Assembly: GCA_965204295.1 (NCBI GenBank)
Contig: OZ241973.1
Coordinates: 3,162,001 to 3,226,000 of the forward strand
DNA from: JAWKWH01 sp965204295
GTDB lineage: Bacteria > Pseudomonadota > Alphaproteobacteria > Rhizobiales > Rhizobiaceae
Direction of reading: 5' to 3'
Length of the DNA stretch: 64,000 nucleotides
A model generated the notes under the pieces. It was not told where the DNA came from. It saw only the letters and a list, made by a program, of their open reading frames with translations, and searched no databases. The translations under genes were made by a program, and so were the position numbers. Shown piece by piece: positions 41,554-51,256 of this stretch; positions within the stretch are counted from its first letter, which is position 1; every line of letters starts with the position of its first letter.

Positions 41554-42840
41554 ATGTCCCAGCGTACCCCGGGGTTCGATACACTTGCCATTCACGCCGG
41601 CGCCAAGCCCGACCCGGCCACCGGCGCCCGCGCCACACCGATCTATCAGACCGCTTCATTCGTATTTGACGACGTGGATCACGCCGCATCCCTTTTTGGA
41701 CTTCAAGCGTTCGGAAACATCTATACCCGCATCATGAATCCGACCCAGGCCGTTCTCGAGGAGCGGCTCGCCGCGTTGGAGGGCGGAACCGCCGCCCTCG
41801 CGGTCGCATCCGGCCATGCCGCGCAGATGATCGCGTTTCACACGATCATGCGGCCAGGTGAGAATTTCGTGGCCGCCAGGAAGCTTTATGGCGGATCGAT
41901 CAATCAGTTTGGCCATGCGTTCAGGAATTTCGGCTGGGAGGTGCGCTGGGCCGACCCGGAAGACCTCTCGTCGTTCGAAAAACAAATCGACGACAAGACA
42001 CAGGCGATTTTCTGCGAGAGCCTCGCCAATCCGGGCGGTACGTTCGTCGATCTCGAAGCGATCGCAACCGTGGCGCGCAAGCATGAGATTCCGTTGATCG
42101 TCGACAACACGATGGCGAGCCCGTACCTGCTTCGCCCGATTGAGCACGGCGGGGACATCGTGGTCCACTCGCTGACGAAATTCATCGGCGGGCACGGCAA
42201 TTCGATGGGCGGCGTGATCGTCGATGGCGGCACGTTCGATTGGTCCAGATCGGACAGATACCCGATGCTGTCGCAACCGCGCGACGAGTATGGCGGGATT
42301 GTGCTGCACGAAACGTTCGGCAATTTTGCATTTGCGATTGCCTGCCGCGTGCTTGGCCTGCGCGATTTCGGGCCCGCGATATCGCCGTTCAACGCATTTC
42401 AGATCGCGACGGGTTGCGAGACCCTGCCGCTGCGCATGCAGCGACATTGCGACAATGCGTTGAAAGTCGCGGACTGGCTGGCGAGGCAGGCGGAAGTCGC
42501 TTGGGTTTCCTATCCGGGTCTGCCGGACGACCCGAACAACGCGCTGATGAAGAAATATTCGCCGAACGGCGCGGGCGCGGTGTTCACATTCGGCATGAAG
42601 GGCGGCTACGACGCCGGCGTCAAGTTCGTTGAAGGGCTGGAGATGGTCTCGCATCTGGCCAATATCGGCGACACCAAGTCGCTTGTCATTCATCCGGCGT
42701 CGACGACCCACCGGCAATTGTCGGACGAACAAAAGAGCGCCGCCGGCGCGGGACCCGACACGGTGCGGCTGTCAATCGGCATCGAAGACGCTGACGACAT
42801 CATCGCCGATATCGCGCAGGCGTTGAAAAAGGCGGCATGA
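41554..42840 (+). CDS. metY: O-acetylhomoserine aminocarboxypropyltransferase
   Basis: About 428 residues, starting at the ATG at 41554 with GAGGAGAG in front. Cys/Met metabolism PLP enzyme: FDTLAIHAGAKPDPATGARA at the N-terminus, SLTKFIGGHGNSMGG with the Schiff-base lysine, and SLVIHPASTTHRQL at the C-terminus are diagnostic. It makes homocysteine from O-acetylhomoserine and sulfide, the direct sulfhydrylation route to methionine. A DUF1194 gene follows after 3 bases. Confidence 0.93.
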   Translation: MSQRTPGFDTLAIHAGAKPDPATGARATPIYQTASFVFDDVDHAASLFGLQAFGNIYTRIMNPTQAVLEERLAALEGGTAALAVASGHAAQMIAFHTIMRPGENFVAARKLYGGSINQFGHAFRNFGWEVRWADPEDLSSFEKQIDDKTQAIFCESLANPGGTFVDLEAIATVARKHEIPLIVDNTMASPYLLRPIEHGGDIVVHSLTKFIGGHGNSMGGVIVDGGTFDWSRSDRYPMLSQPRDEYGGIVLHETFGNFAFAIACRVLGLRDFGPAISPFNAFQIATGCETLPLRMQRHCDNALKVADWLARQAEVAWVSYPGLPDDPNNALMKKYSPNGAGAVFTFGMKGGYDAGVKFVEGLEMVSHLANIGDTKSLVIHPASTTHRQLSDEQKSAAGAGPDTVRLSIGIEDADDIIADIAQALKKAA

Positions 42841-42843
42841 CAA

Positions 42844-43617
42844 ATGATCGATCGACCGGCGGGCGAAGGGCAGGCCGCTTCGTTGCGTTTCATCCTCGCA
42901 CGCCGGTTGGTCGTTATCGTGTCGTTCGCCGCAATGTTGCTCGGAACGGAAACGGACCGGGCATCGGGACAATCCGGTTGCGCGCTGAGTCTGGTCCTTG
43001 CCGTCGACTTTTCTTCGAGCATCGATGAAGAGGAGAGCCATCTTCAAACGCGCGGCCTCGCAAGGGCGCTGGCGAGCGAAGCCGTTCGCGGCGCGATCAA
43101 GCGCGTCGGCGGAATCCAGATCAATGCGTTCGAGTGGAGCGGGCGGAACCAGCAGGTGCAGATGGTTCCGTGGACGTTCGTCGATGACGATTTTTCCATC
43201 CTGAAAGCCGCCAGGATGCTCGACGGGCATCGGCGGGCGCACAATGATTATCCGACCGCGCTCGGCCACGCCCTGGGGTACGCGGCGGTCACGATGTCAC
43301 GCGCGCCGAGATCATGCCGGCGGCGCGTGATCGACGTTTCGGGGGACGGCGTCAACAATGACGGCTATCAGGCGAACACGGCCTATCGCCATTTCCCCTT
43401 CGATGGAATTATCGTCAATGGACTGGTCATTGCCGGCGCCGAACCGGACCCGGTCGGCCACTACCGTACTCGCGTTCTTCGCGGTCCGGGCGCATTTCTG
43501 GAGATCGCCGCGGGTTTTCACGACTACGAAGAGGCAATGCGCCGCAAACTGCTAAGGGAAATTCTCGGAAATGCCCTTGCGGGCGACCGGAACAGGCGCG
43601 GCAGGGATCGCGGTTGA
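42844..43617 (+). CDS. DUF1194 (von Willebrand factor A-like) secreted protein
   Basis: About 257 residues. A long N-terminal leader contains a hydrophobic stretch (LVVIVSFAAMLLGT) likely to be a signal sequence. LVLAVDFSSSIDEEE is the MIDAS metal-binding loop (DxSxS) of a vWA-type domain, and RVIDVSGDGVNNDG is its DG-loop; both define DUF1194, common in alphaproteobacteria and of unknown role. It follows metY by 3 bases, but a functional link to methionine synthesis is not suggested by the domain. Confidence 0.88.
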   Translation: MIDRPAGEGQAASLRFILARRLVVIVSFAAMLLGTETDRASGQSGCALSLVLAVDFSSSIDEEESHLQTRGLARALASEAVRGAIKRVGGIQINAFEWSGRNQQVQMVPWTFVDDDFSILKAARMLDGHRRAHNDYPTALGHALGYAAVTMSRAPRSCRRRVIDVSGDGVNNDGYQANTAYRHFPFDGIIVNGLVIAGAEPDPVGHYRTRVLRGPGAFLEIAAGFHDYEEAMRRKLLREILGNALAGDRNRRGRDRG

Positions 43618-43731
43618 TCGGGAAACGATCGAACCAGACCGTCCGACACGCCCCTCCCTCACCCCGGCGTCGCTTGCGGCAGCCGGTCGCCGGATTTCAC
43701 GAGTACCGGGGCTCTGCCGGATGGCATAAGG

Positions 43732-45051
43732 TCAGATGGCCACGTCCAGTCTTTCCAGGCCGTGAAAGTGGAAGCTGTCGCGGTATCGGGGTTCACGCAC
43801 AAGGCGCAATCCGGGAATACGGTCGAACAGCGTTTTCAGCGAAATCTCCAGTTCGAGCCGCGCCAGCGGCGCCCCTATGCAGAAGTGAAGGCCCGCTCCA
43901 AAGGTGACATTCTTCCCGTCGCTCCTGTCGGGATTGAATCGGTCAGGCTCTTCGAAGGAAACCGGATCGCGATTCGCGGCGGCCAGCAGGAGGCCGATCT
44001 TCCGGCCCGGTTCGACGACGATGCCCGGCGCGGCCTCGACTTCCTCATAGGCGTATCTGGCGAACATATGCAATGGCGCGTCAATTCTCAGACATTCCTC
44101 GACGGCGCGCGCCGTGGCGGATCGATCGACGAAGAATCGTCGCGGATCGCCGCCTTGCGCCAAAATCGTCGCGATTGCGTTGCCGGTCTGGTGCACGGTG
44201 GCCTCGTGACCGGCGTTGAGCAGCAGGATCGCCGAGGAAATCAACTCATCGTCGGACAGTTTTTCACCCTGATCGCGTGCGACGATCAGGACGCTGAGCA
44301 AATCGTCGCCGGGCCGTTTTCGCCGCTCTTCGACCTTATCGCGCAGATAGGCCGAGAATTCTTGAGCGGCGGCGTTGGCCTTCCGCTCCCGCGCACGATC
44401 GTGTCCATGCGAATACATCGCCGCCATGGCGTGCGACCAGTCCAGCAGTTGATCGCCGTCGTCTCCTGGAAGGCCCATCATCTCCGTGATCGCGAAGACG
44501 GGCAGCGGCGTGGCGTATGCGGGCAGCAAATCGACTTCGGCGTCATGTTCGAAACGGTCGATCAAACCGCCGGCGAGGGATTCGATGCCGGGACGCAGCC
44601 GCTCGATCCGGCGGGAAACGAACGCGCGGTTGACCAGGCTTCTCAGTCGCGTATGCGCCGGCGGCTCCAGTTCGAGCATCGAGTGGGATTCGATTCGATC
44701 GAAGTCGCGAAGGTGCGCCCGATCGCCCTCGATCGGCAGAGCTTTTGGCCGCTCGCGACCGAATCGGCGGTCCCGAAGCAACCGGTTGACGTCATCGAAG
44801 CCGGAAAAACACCAGAATCCATACTCCTTCCAATAAAACGCGCGGGCCTGCCGGTGGAGATATGCGTAGGCGCCGTAAGGGTTTTGCACGAAATCGTCGT
44901 CGCGCGGATCAATCGAGACGCGCCTTTTGGCCGCATCGGTCGTCAGACAGGCGGGTCGTTGCATCGGTTCATTCGCACTCCGGTTCAATCCGGTCTCCGG
45001 CGGTCGCAAATCCGTCCCCGCGGGTTTGTCGCCTGTCGATCGAATCGCCAT
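43732..45051 (-). CDS. Cytochrome P450
   Basis: About 439 residues, bacterial class I type. ILLLNAGHEATVHQTGNAIA is the I-helix with the acid/Thr pair (AGHEAT); EECLR carries the ExxR; FGAGLHFCIGAPLARLEL has the heme cysteine. The start may be the ATG at 45051 or at 44964 (MQRP). No ferredoxin or reductase gene is nearby, so it must use partners encoded elsewhere. Substrate unknown; the sequence resembles soluble P450s of the CYP107/CYP105 style. Confidence 0.92.
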   Translation of the reverse strand: MAIRSTGDKPAGTDLRPPETGLNRSANEPMQRPACLTTDAAKRRVSIDPRDDDFVQNPYGAYAYLHRQARAFYWKEYGFWCFSGFDDVNRLLRDRRFGRERPKALPIEGDRAHLRDFDRIESHSMLELEPPAHTRLRSLVNRAFVSRRIERLRPGIESLAGGLIDRFEHDAEVDLLPAYATPLPVFAITEMMGLPGDDGDQLLDWSHAMAAMYSHGHDRARERKANAAAQEFSAYLRDKVEERRKRPGDDLLSVLIVARDQGEKLSDDELISSAILLLNAGHEATVHQTGNAIATILAQGGDPRRFFVDRSATARAVEECLRIDAPLHMFARYAYEEVEAAPGIVVEPGRKIGLLLAAANRDPVSFEEPDRFNPDRSDGKNVTFGAGLHFCIGAPLARLELEISLKTLFDRIPGLRLVREPRYRDSFHFHGLERLDVAI

Positions 45052-45120
45052 CGTTTGACCCGGGAGCGGCGGTCCGCGCCGAAACCGCGAGGCCGATGCG
45101 GGGCGCGAAGGCGCGGTCAG

Positions 45121-45882
45121 TCAGTTCCAGCGGGCGTCTTTCAGCTGCTGGTAGACGGGCGTTTCGATCAGCGGCGAATACTCCGGGATGAGATCGAACG
45201 GGGTCTGGCCGTCCTTATTCCGTGCGCCGGGGTCGGCCCCGGCTTCGCGCAGCGCCGCGATCGCCGCAGTATGGCCTTTATGCGCGGCAATGTGCAGCGG
45301 TGTGAAGCCCTTCTCGTCCCGTGCGTCGGGATCGGCCCCGGCTTCGCGCAGCGCCGCGATCGCCGCGGTATGGCCTTTATGCGCGGCAATGTGCAGCGGG
45401 GTGAAGCCCTTCTCGTCCCGTGCATCGGGATCGGCCCCGGCTTTGCGTAGCGCCATGATCGCAGCGGCATAGCCCCACAACACAGCAAGGTGCAGCGGGG
45501 TCCAGCCATCCTCGGCCCGCGCATCAAGATCGGCCCCGGCTTCGAGCAGCGTCGCGACCGCGGCGGCATGGTCGTGATACTCAGCACTAGCACTGTGCAG
45601 CGGGGTCCAGCCACTCTTGCTCCGTGCATAAGGATCGGCTCCGGCGGCGAGCAGCGCCGCCATCGCGGCGGCATGGCCCTCGCCTGCGGCAGTGTGCAGC
45701 GGGGTGGTGCCATTCTCGTCCCGTGCGTTGGGATCTTTCCCGGTCAGCAGACAGGCGCGCACATCTGCGGCGCCGGCCGTCTCGAAGAAACCTTCGCTGT
45801 TCCAGTTCGCGCAGTCCGGCTGCGCCCGCGCGGCCGATAGCGTCAGACAGGCCGCCATGATCGCAACGATTCCAGTCCTCAC
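45121..45882 (-). CDS. Secreted ankyrin-repeat protein
   Basis: About 253 residues from the GTG at 45882, which has GGGAGG upstream; the frame is open to 46074 but without a signal. A signal peptide (GIVAIMAACLTLSAARAQ) is followed by CANWNSEGFFETAGAADVRA and about six ankyrin repeats of 33 residues (consensus D-A-R-D-x-x-G-x-T-P-L-H). Two adjacent repeats are identical at the protein level over 33 residues. The secreted form suggests a periplasmic or extracytoplasmic protein-interaction role. It is convergent with nothing and stands alone upstream of clpP. Confidence 0.88.
   Translation of the reverse strand: MRTGIVAIMAACLTLSAARAQPDCANWNSEGFFETAGAADVRACLLTGKDPNARDENGTTPLHTAAGEGHAAAMAALLAAGADPYARSKSGWTPLHSASAEYHDHAAAVATLLEAGADLDARAEDGWTPLHLAVLWGYAAAIMALRKAGADPDARDEKGFTPLHIAAHKGHTAAIAALREAGADPDARDEKGFTPLHIAAHKGHTAAIAALREAGADPGARNKDGQTPFDLIPEYSPLIETPVYQQLKDARWN
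45241..45438 (-). repeat. Tandem 99-bp ankyrin duplication
   Basis: Bases 45241-45339 and 45340-45438 differ at only three positions and encode identical residues. The third unit, from 45439, is clearly diverged. This points to a recent in-frame tandem duplication of one ankyrin repeat inside the gene. Confidence 0.9.
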
Positions 45883-46064
45883 GCCATCATCCTCCCATCT
45901 CCGCCATCTTCTCCGGTTCGGACCGGACGATGCGTCCTTCGTCGCGCCATCTCTAGCACGGCGCAAGGATACGCGCCAGCATGCGGCATATGCCCGGTAA
46001 CGCCCGGCGTCAACAAATAGCCGGTGACGATTCGGACAGACGGTGACCGATTGCGCAATCGGCC

Positions 46065-46094
46065 CTTGCGGCAAGCGGTTCCCGCGCCCTATCT
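46065..46094 (+). promoter_or_regulatory. Possible heat-shock (RpoH) promoter of clpP
   Basis: CTTG at 46065-46068 and CCTATCT at 46088-46094 resemble the alphaproteobacterial RpoH pattern (CTTG, then CYTATNT), although the spacer is 19 rather than 17-18 bases. It lies 52 bases before the clpP start, a plausible distance, and clpP is a known heat-shock gene in this class. Confidence 0.35.
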
Positions 46095-46145
46095 ATCGAA
46101 CTGTCGAATCCGGCGACGGATGCTCGCAGTTGCAAAGGAATGATA

Positions 46146-46781
46146 ATGAAAGATCCCGTTGAGACCGCCATGAATCTCGTCCCGATGGTTGTCGAGCAGA
46201 CCAATCGCGGCGAACGGGCATATGACATATTTTCGAGGCTGCTCAAGGAACGCATCATCTTCATCACCGGACCGATCGAAGACGGCATGTCCACGCTTGT
46301 TTGCGCGCAACTGCTTTTTCTGGAGGCCGACAATCCGAAAAAGGAAATCGCGCTCTACATCAACTCGCCCGGCGGCGTCGTCACCAGCGGCATGGCCATC
46401 TACGACACGATGCAATTCATCAAGCCCGCCGTTTCAACGCTTTGCATCGGTCAGGCCGCATCCATGGGATCGCTGTTGTTGTGCGCCGGTGAAAAGGACC
46501 TGCGCTTCGCAACGCCGAATGCGCGGGTGATGGTTCATCAGCCTTCAGGCGGTTTCCAGGGACAGGCGTCGGATATCGAACGGCATGCCCAGGACATACT
46601 GAAGATGAAAAAGCGGCTCAACGAGACCTATGTAAAGCATACCGGTCAGGATTATGAGACGATCGAAAACACGCTGGATCGCGATCACTTCATGACCGCC
46701 GACGAATCGCTGCAATTCGGCCTGATCGACAGGGTAATCACCTCCCGCGAGGCTCTTGAGGGATCGGAGGACGACCGGTAG
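46146..46781 (+). CDS. clpP: ATP-dependent Clp protease proteolytic subunit
   Basis: About 211 residues. The catalytic triad is visible: Ser in GQAASMGSLLL, His in VMVHQPSGGFQG, and Asp in TLDRDHFMT. RIIFITGPIEDGM and YINSPGGVVTSGMAIYDTMQ are the usual N-terminal blocks. The ATG at 46146 is preferred over one at 46140 since AAAGGA is then correctly spaced. It forms the barrel protease that works with ClpX and ClpA. clpX follows after 294 bases in the same direction, with a small hairpin (46911-46928) between them but no clear terminator. Confidence 0.96.
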   Translation: MKDPVETAMNLVPMVVEQTNRGERAYDIFSRLLKERIIFITGPIEDGMSTLVCAQLLFLEADNPKKEIALYINSPGGVVTSGMAIYDTMQFIKPAVSTLCIGQAASMGSLLLCAGEKDLRFATPNARVMVHQPSGGFQGQASDIERHAQDILKMKKRLNETYVKHTGQDYETIENTLDRDHFMTADESLQFGLIDRVITSREALEGSEDDR

Positions 46782-47075
46782 AATTTTCCGACCGCATGGT
46801 CCGTTCGATTTGAAGATCTGTGAGGCATTACGGCAACAATCGATTCACGCTGGCGAAATGCGTCGTTATGCATTAATCCTATGTTGAGTTTCAGCGGCTT
46901 AGCATCATCCGACGGTTGGCTAACCGTCTTCCAACGGGTTATGGTCAGCATCGCTCGACGTCGATCGGTTTTATGTATGGTGGTTGGCATGATCCCGTCG
47001 CCACCATATTGTAGGGCTTAGATGACAGGTGAAATCCGCCGTGACCGGGGCGCAACGAGAAGGGACGTGGGTTGA

Positions 47076-48344
47076 ATGAGCAAGGTTGGCGGCGGCGACG
47101 GCAAGAACACCCTGTACTGCTCGTTTTGCGGCAAGAGCCAGCATGAAGTCCGCAAACTGATTGCCGGCCCCACGGTGTTCATCTGCGACGAATGCGTCGA
47201 ACTGTGCATGGACATCATCCGCGAGGAAAACAAAACCTCGATGGTGAAGTCGCGGGAAGGCGTGCCCACGCCGCAGGAAATTCTGGATGTCCTGGATGAT
47301 TATGTCATCGGGCAGGGGCATGCGAAACGGGTGTTGTCCGTGGCGGTGCACAACCACTACAAACGGCTGGCTCACGCATCGAAAAACAACGATGTCGAAC
47401 TGGCGAAATCGAATATCCTGCTGATCGGCCCGACGGGATGCGGCAAGACGCTGCTGGCCCAGACCCTGGCGCGGATAATCGACGTGCCATTCACGATGGC
47501 CGACGCAACGACGCTGACCGAAGCGGGTTACGTCGGCGAGGATGTCGAGAACATCATCCTGAAACTGCTGCAATCGGCGGACTACAATGTCGAGCGGGCG
47601 CAACGCGGCATCGTTTATATTGACGAAATCGACAAGATCTCGCGCAAATCGGACAATCCTTCCATTACCCGCGACGTTTCGGGCGAGGGTGTGCAGCAGG
47701 CATTGCTGAAAATCATGGAGGGCACGGTGGCCTCCGTGCCGCCTCAGGGCGGCCGAAAGCATCCGCAACAGGAATTCCTGCAGGTCGATACGGCGAATAT
47801 TCTGTTCATTTCCGGTGGCGCGTTTGCCGGTCTCGACAAGATCATTTCCGACCGCGGGCGCAACACGTCAATCGGCTTCGGCGCACGGGTGGCGTCGCCG
47901 GAAGACCGCAAGACCGGCGAGTTGTTCCGGAAGGTGGAGCCGGAGGATTTGCTGAAATTCGGACTTATTCCGGAGTTCGTCGGCCGGTTGCCGGTTCTGG
48001 CGACGCTGGAGGATCTCGACGAGGATGCGCTGATCCAGATTTTGAGCGAGCCCAAGAACGCTCTGGTCAAGCAGTACCAGCGATTGTTCGAGATGGAGAA
48101 CGTCGAACTGACGTTTCACGATGGCGCGCTGCTGGCAATCGCCAAAAAGGCCATCGAACGCAAGACCGGAGCGCGCGGGCTTCGCTCGATCATGGAGACA
48201 ATTCTGCTCGACACGATGTTCGAACTCCCGGCGCTCGAAGGCGTTCAGGAAGTCGTGATCTCCGATGAAGTCGTCGAGGGCAATGCTCGGCCGCTCTATA
48301 TCTACGCCGAGCGCGATGAGAAGACGGGCGCCGTGAGCGCCTGA
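47076..48344 (+). CDS. clpX: ATP-dependent Clp protease ATP-binding subunit
   Basis: About 422 residues. The N-terminal C4 zinc domain reads YCSFCGKSQHEV and FICDECVELC; GPTGCGKTLLAQTLARII is Walker A, GIVYIDEIDKIS Walker B; GARGLRSIMETILLDTM is the sensor-2 arginine region. ClpX unfolds tagged substrates and feeds them to ClpP. Upstream clpP and downstream lon match the conserved clpP-clpX-lon order. Confidence 0.97.
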   Translation: MSKVGGGDGKNTLYCSFCGKSQHEVRKLIAGPTVFICDECVELCMDIIREENKTSMVKSREGVPTPQEILDVLDDYVIGQGHAKRVLSVAVHNHYKRLAHASKNNDVELAKSNILLIGPTGCGKTLLAQTLARIIDVPFTMADATTLTEAGYVGEDVENIILKLLQSADYNVERAQRGIVYIDEIDKISRKSDNPSITRDVSGEGVQQALLKIMEGTVASVPPQGGRKHPQQEFLQVDTANILFISGGAFAGLDKIISDRGRNTSIGFGARVASPEDRKTGELFRKVEPEDLLKFGLIPEFVGRLPVLATLEDLDEDALIQILSEPKNALVKQYQRLFEMENVELTFHDGALLAIAKKAIERKTGARGLRSIMETILLDTMFELPALEGVQEVVISDEVVEGNARPLYIYAERDEKTGAVSA

Positions 48345-48661
48345 AACGTCAATGGGCTCAGGGCCCGATTTCCGCAAGGTGTTCGCAGTGGCGCCGTGCC
48401 GTTTCAACCGCTGAATTGACGCGTCATTGATACGCTGGCTTTTCGATCGGGCCGGCTGTAATAAGGTCAGCACATTTCCTGACCGCCGCCTCTTGATCTT
48501 GTGACTGCATGACGCCACGTAGCGGTTGACGAGTCTGGGCGCAATTCATAACCGCACCGGATGAATTGCCGCATTTACGTCATAGCCGGGCGGGAATGTT
48601 CATGGTATGGTGAGATCTGCGGTCGGCTTGTCGAAGCGGCCGCAATTGAAAGGCGGATTTG
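48345..48661. other. 317-bp clpX-lon intergenic region
   Basis: No gene is supported here. The region must contain the lon promoter; TTGACG at about 48518 followed by ATAACC is the best candidate pair I can see, but its spacing and match are weak. No clear RpoH-type element was recognised. Confidence 0.4.
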
Positions 48662-51088
48662 ATGACAGTCGATGTCGAAGCGAGCGAGATAATGCCGGCG
48701 GACGGGATTTACCCGGTTTTGCCGTTACGCGATATCGTTGTGTTTCCACACATGATCGTGCCGCTTTTCGTCGGACGTGAAAAATCGATCAAGGCGCTTG
48801 AGCAGGTGATGGGTGGCGAAAAGCAGATATTGCTGGCCACTCAGAAAAATGCGGCCGACGATAATCCGGAAACATCCGCCATCTTCGATATCGGCACCAT
48901 CGCCAATGTGCTGCAACTGCTCAAACTGCCTGACGGCACCGTCAAGGTTCTGGTCGAAGGTGTCGCCCGCTCCCGGATCGTCGAATTTGCCGACCATCCC
49001 GATTTTCATCAGGCTCAGGCAATGGTGCTCAATGAGGATGAGGGCGACAAAATTGAAATCGAAGCCTTGACCCGATCCGTGGTCAATGATTTCGAAAATT
49101 ACGTGAAGCTGAACAAGAAGATTCCTCCTGACGTCGTTGGAGCGGTGAGCCAGATCGACGACTACTCAAGGCTCGCCGACACGGTCGCGTCGCACTTGGC
49201 GATCAAGATTACCGAGAAACAGGAGATGCTCGCGACCCTGTCGGTCAAGGAGCGTCTCGAAAAAGCCATGGGCTTCATGGAATCGGAGATATCGGTTCTT
49301 CAGGTCGAGAAGCGTATTCGCGGCAGGGTCAAGCGGCAGATGGAGAAGACCCAGCGCGAGTACTATCTCAACGAACAGATGAAGGCGATCCAGAAAGAAC
49401 TCGGCGAGGGCGAAGACGGTCGCGACGAGAACGCCGAGCTGGAAGAACGGATCAGGAAAACCAGGCTTTCAAAGGAAGCGCGTGAAAAAGCCGACGCGGA
49501 GATGAAGAAGCTGCGCCAGATGGCGCCGATGTCCGCCGAGGCAACTGTCGTACGCAACTACCTCGACTGGCTGCTTTCCATTCCGTGGAGCAGGAAATCC
49601 AAGGTCAAGAAAGATCTGGATTATGCCCAGAAGATCTTGGATTCGGACCATTACGGGCTCGAAAAGGTCAAGGATCGCATCGTCGAATACCTCGCGGTGC
49701 AAAGCCGGCACAACAAGCTGAAAGGCCCGATCCTGTGCCTTGTCGGCGCTCCCGGCGTCGGCAAGACGTCGCTTGGCAAGTCAATCGCGCGTGCGACGGG
49801 CCGGGAGTTCGTTCGCATGGCGCTTGGCGGCGTCAGGGATGAAGCGGAGATTCGCGGCCATCGCCGTACCTATATCGGCTCGATGCCCGGCAAGGTCATC
49901 CAGTCGATGAAGAAAGCGAAAAAGTCCAATCCCTTGTTCCTGTTCGACGAGATCGACAAAATGGGCATGGATTTCAGGGGCGACCCGTCTTCCGCGTTGC
50001 TTGAGGTTCTCGATCCGGAGCAGAACTCAACGTTCATGGATCACTATCTTGAGGTCGAATACGACCTTTCAAGCGTGATGTTCATCACGACCGCCAATAC
50101 GCTGAACATCCCGCCGGCGCTGATGGATCGCATGGAGATCATCAGGATTGCCGGTTACACCGAGGATGAAAAGGTCGAAATCGCCAGGCGGCACCTTCTG
50201 CCGAAAGCCATGACCGACCATGCGTTGAAGCCGGAGGAGTTTTCCGTGGAGGACGAAGCTCTGCACGAGATCATCCGCACCTACACGCGCGAGGCGGGTG
50301 TGCGCAATTTCGAGCGCGAGCTGATGAAATTGTCGCGTAAGGCGGTAACCGAAATCCTGCGCACCAAAGCGGACTCGGTCGGCATTACGAAAGACAATCT
50401 GTCGGACTATCTTGGCGTTCCGCGGTTCCGGTTCGGTCAAAACGAAGGCGAAGATCAGGTTGGCGTCGTCACCGGACTTGCCTGGACCCAGGTCGGCGGC
50501 GAACTCCTGACGATCGAGGGCGTCATGATGCCGGGCAAGGGCAAGATGACCGTCACCGGCAATTTGCGCGATGTCATGAAAGAGTCCATTTCAGCGGCCG
50601 CTTCCTATGTGCGGTCGCGCGCGATCGATTTTGGGATTGAACCGCCGCTTTTCGAAAAGAAGGACATCCACGTCCACGTTCCTGAAGGCGCCACCCCCAA
50701 GGACGGGCCGTCCGCGGGCGTCGCGATGGCGACCGCCATAGTATCGGTGCTTACGGGAATTCCCGTTCGCGGCGACGTGGCGATGACCGGCGAGGTCACG
50801 CTCAGGGGAAGGGTGTTGCCGATCGGAGGCCTGAAGGAAAAACTGCTGGCCGCACTGCGCGGCGGGATGAAAAAAGTCCTGATCCCCGAAGAGAATGCCA
50901 AGGATCTGGCCGAGATTCCGGACAATGTGAAAAGCGGTCTTGAGATCATTCCCGTCAGCCGGGTAGGCGAGATTTTGAACCACGCCCTCGTGCGCATGCC
51001 GGAACCTATTGACTGGCAGGAGTCTTCCGAATCGCGTCCGGCGACGTCTGACGAGGCCGAATCAGCAACCGGCGCGGTCGCCCATTGA
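48662..51088 (+). CDS. lon: Lon protease (class A)
   Basis: About 808 residues. The N-terminal substrate domain opens with YPVLPLRDIVVFPHMIVPLF; LVGAPGVGKTSLGKSIARAT is Walker A; PLFLFDEIDKMGMDF Walker B; PKDGPSAGVAMATAIVSVLT contains the catalytic Ser, and the Lys lies in LPIGGLKEKLLAALRGG. The ATG at 48662 has AAAGGCGGA upstream. Lon degrades misfolded and regulatory proteins. Followed by hupB as in most alphaproteobacteria. Confidence 0.97.
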   Translation: MTVDVEASEIMPADGIYPVLPLRDIVVFPHMIVPLFVGREKSIKALEQVMGGEKQILLATQKNAADDNPETSAIFDIGTIANVLQLLKLPDGTVKVLVEGVARSRIVEFADHPDFHQAQAMVLNEDEGDKIEIEALTRSVVNDFENYVKLNKKIPPDVVGAVSQIDDYSRLADTVASHLAIKITEKQEMLATLSVKERLEKAMGFMESEISVLQVEKRIRGRVKRQMEKTQREYYLNEQMKAIQKELGEGEDGRDENAELEERIRKTRLSKEAREKADAEMKKLRQMAPMSAEATVVRNYLDWLLSIPWSRKSKVKKDLDYAQKILDSDHYGLEKVKDRIVEYLAVQSRHNKLKGPILCLVGAPGVGKTSLGKSIARATGREFVRMALGGVRDEAEIRGHRRTYIGSMPGKVIQSMKKAKKSNPLFLFDEIDKMGMDFRGDPSSALLEVLDPEQNSTFMDHYLEVEYDLSSVMFITTANTLNIPPALMDRMEIIRIAGYTEDEKVEIARRHLLPKAMTDHALKPEEFSVEDEALHEIIRTYTREAGVRNFERELMKLSRKAVTEILRTKADSVGITKDNLSDYLGVPRFRFGQNEGEDQVGVVTGLAWTQVGGELLTIEGVMMPGKGKMTVTGNLRDVMKESISAAASYVRSRAIDFGIEPPLFEKKDIHVHVPEGATPKDGPSAGVAMATAIVSVLTGIPVRGDVAMTGEVTLRGRVLPIGGLKEKLLAALRGGMKKVLIPEENAKDLAEIPDNVKSGLEIIPVSRVGEILNHALVRMPEPIDWQESSESRPATSDEAESATGAVAH

Positions 51089-51164
51089 GTGCGCCCGCAA
51101 CCGCTCCGCCCGGCATTTTTCCATTGAAACCGCGTGAATCCGGCGGAGTTCCGGTGCTTTTTGC

Positions 51165-51193
51165 TTGGACTGAACGCAACTTATCCATAGAAT
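51165..51193 (+). promoter_or_regulatory. Promoter of hupB
   Basis: TTGGAC at 51165-51170 and TAGAAT at 51188-51193 are separated by exactly 17 bases; each matches the sigma-70 consensus in at least four of six positions. It lies 63 bases before the hupB start and after the lon stop, so hupB can be transcribed independently of lon. Confidence 0.6.
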
Positions 51194-51256
51194 CCAAGCC
51201 TGTCCGGTGAGTCGAAAAGATCATTCGGGCCTGTAAACCAGAAGGGGTTTTCCATC

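Noticed and set aside
43762..45450. A 562-codon plus-strand open frame opposite the P450 and ankyrin genes
   Set aside because: It spans two well-supported genes on the other strand and contains only mirror-image repeats of the ankyrin region.
46911..46928. Hairpin GACGGTT/AACCGTC between clpP and clpX as a terminator
   Set aside because: The stem is only 7 bp and is followed by just two T residues, so termination is not supported.
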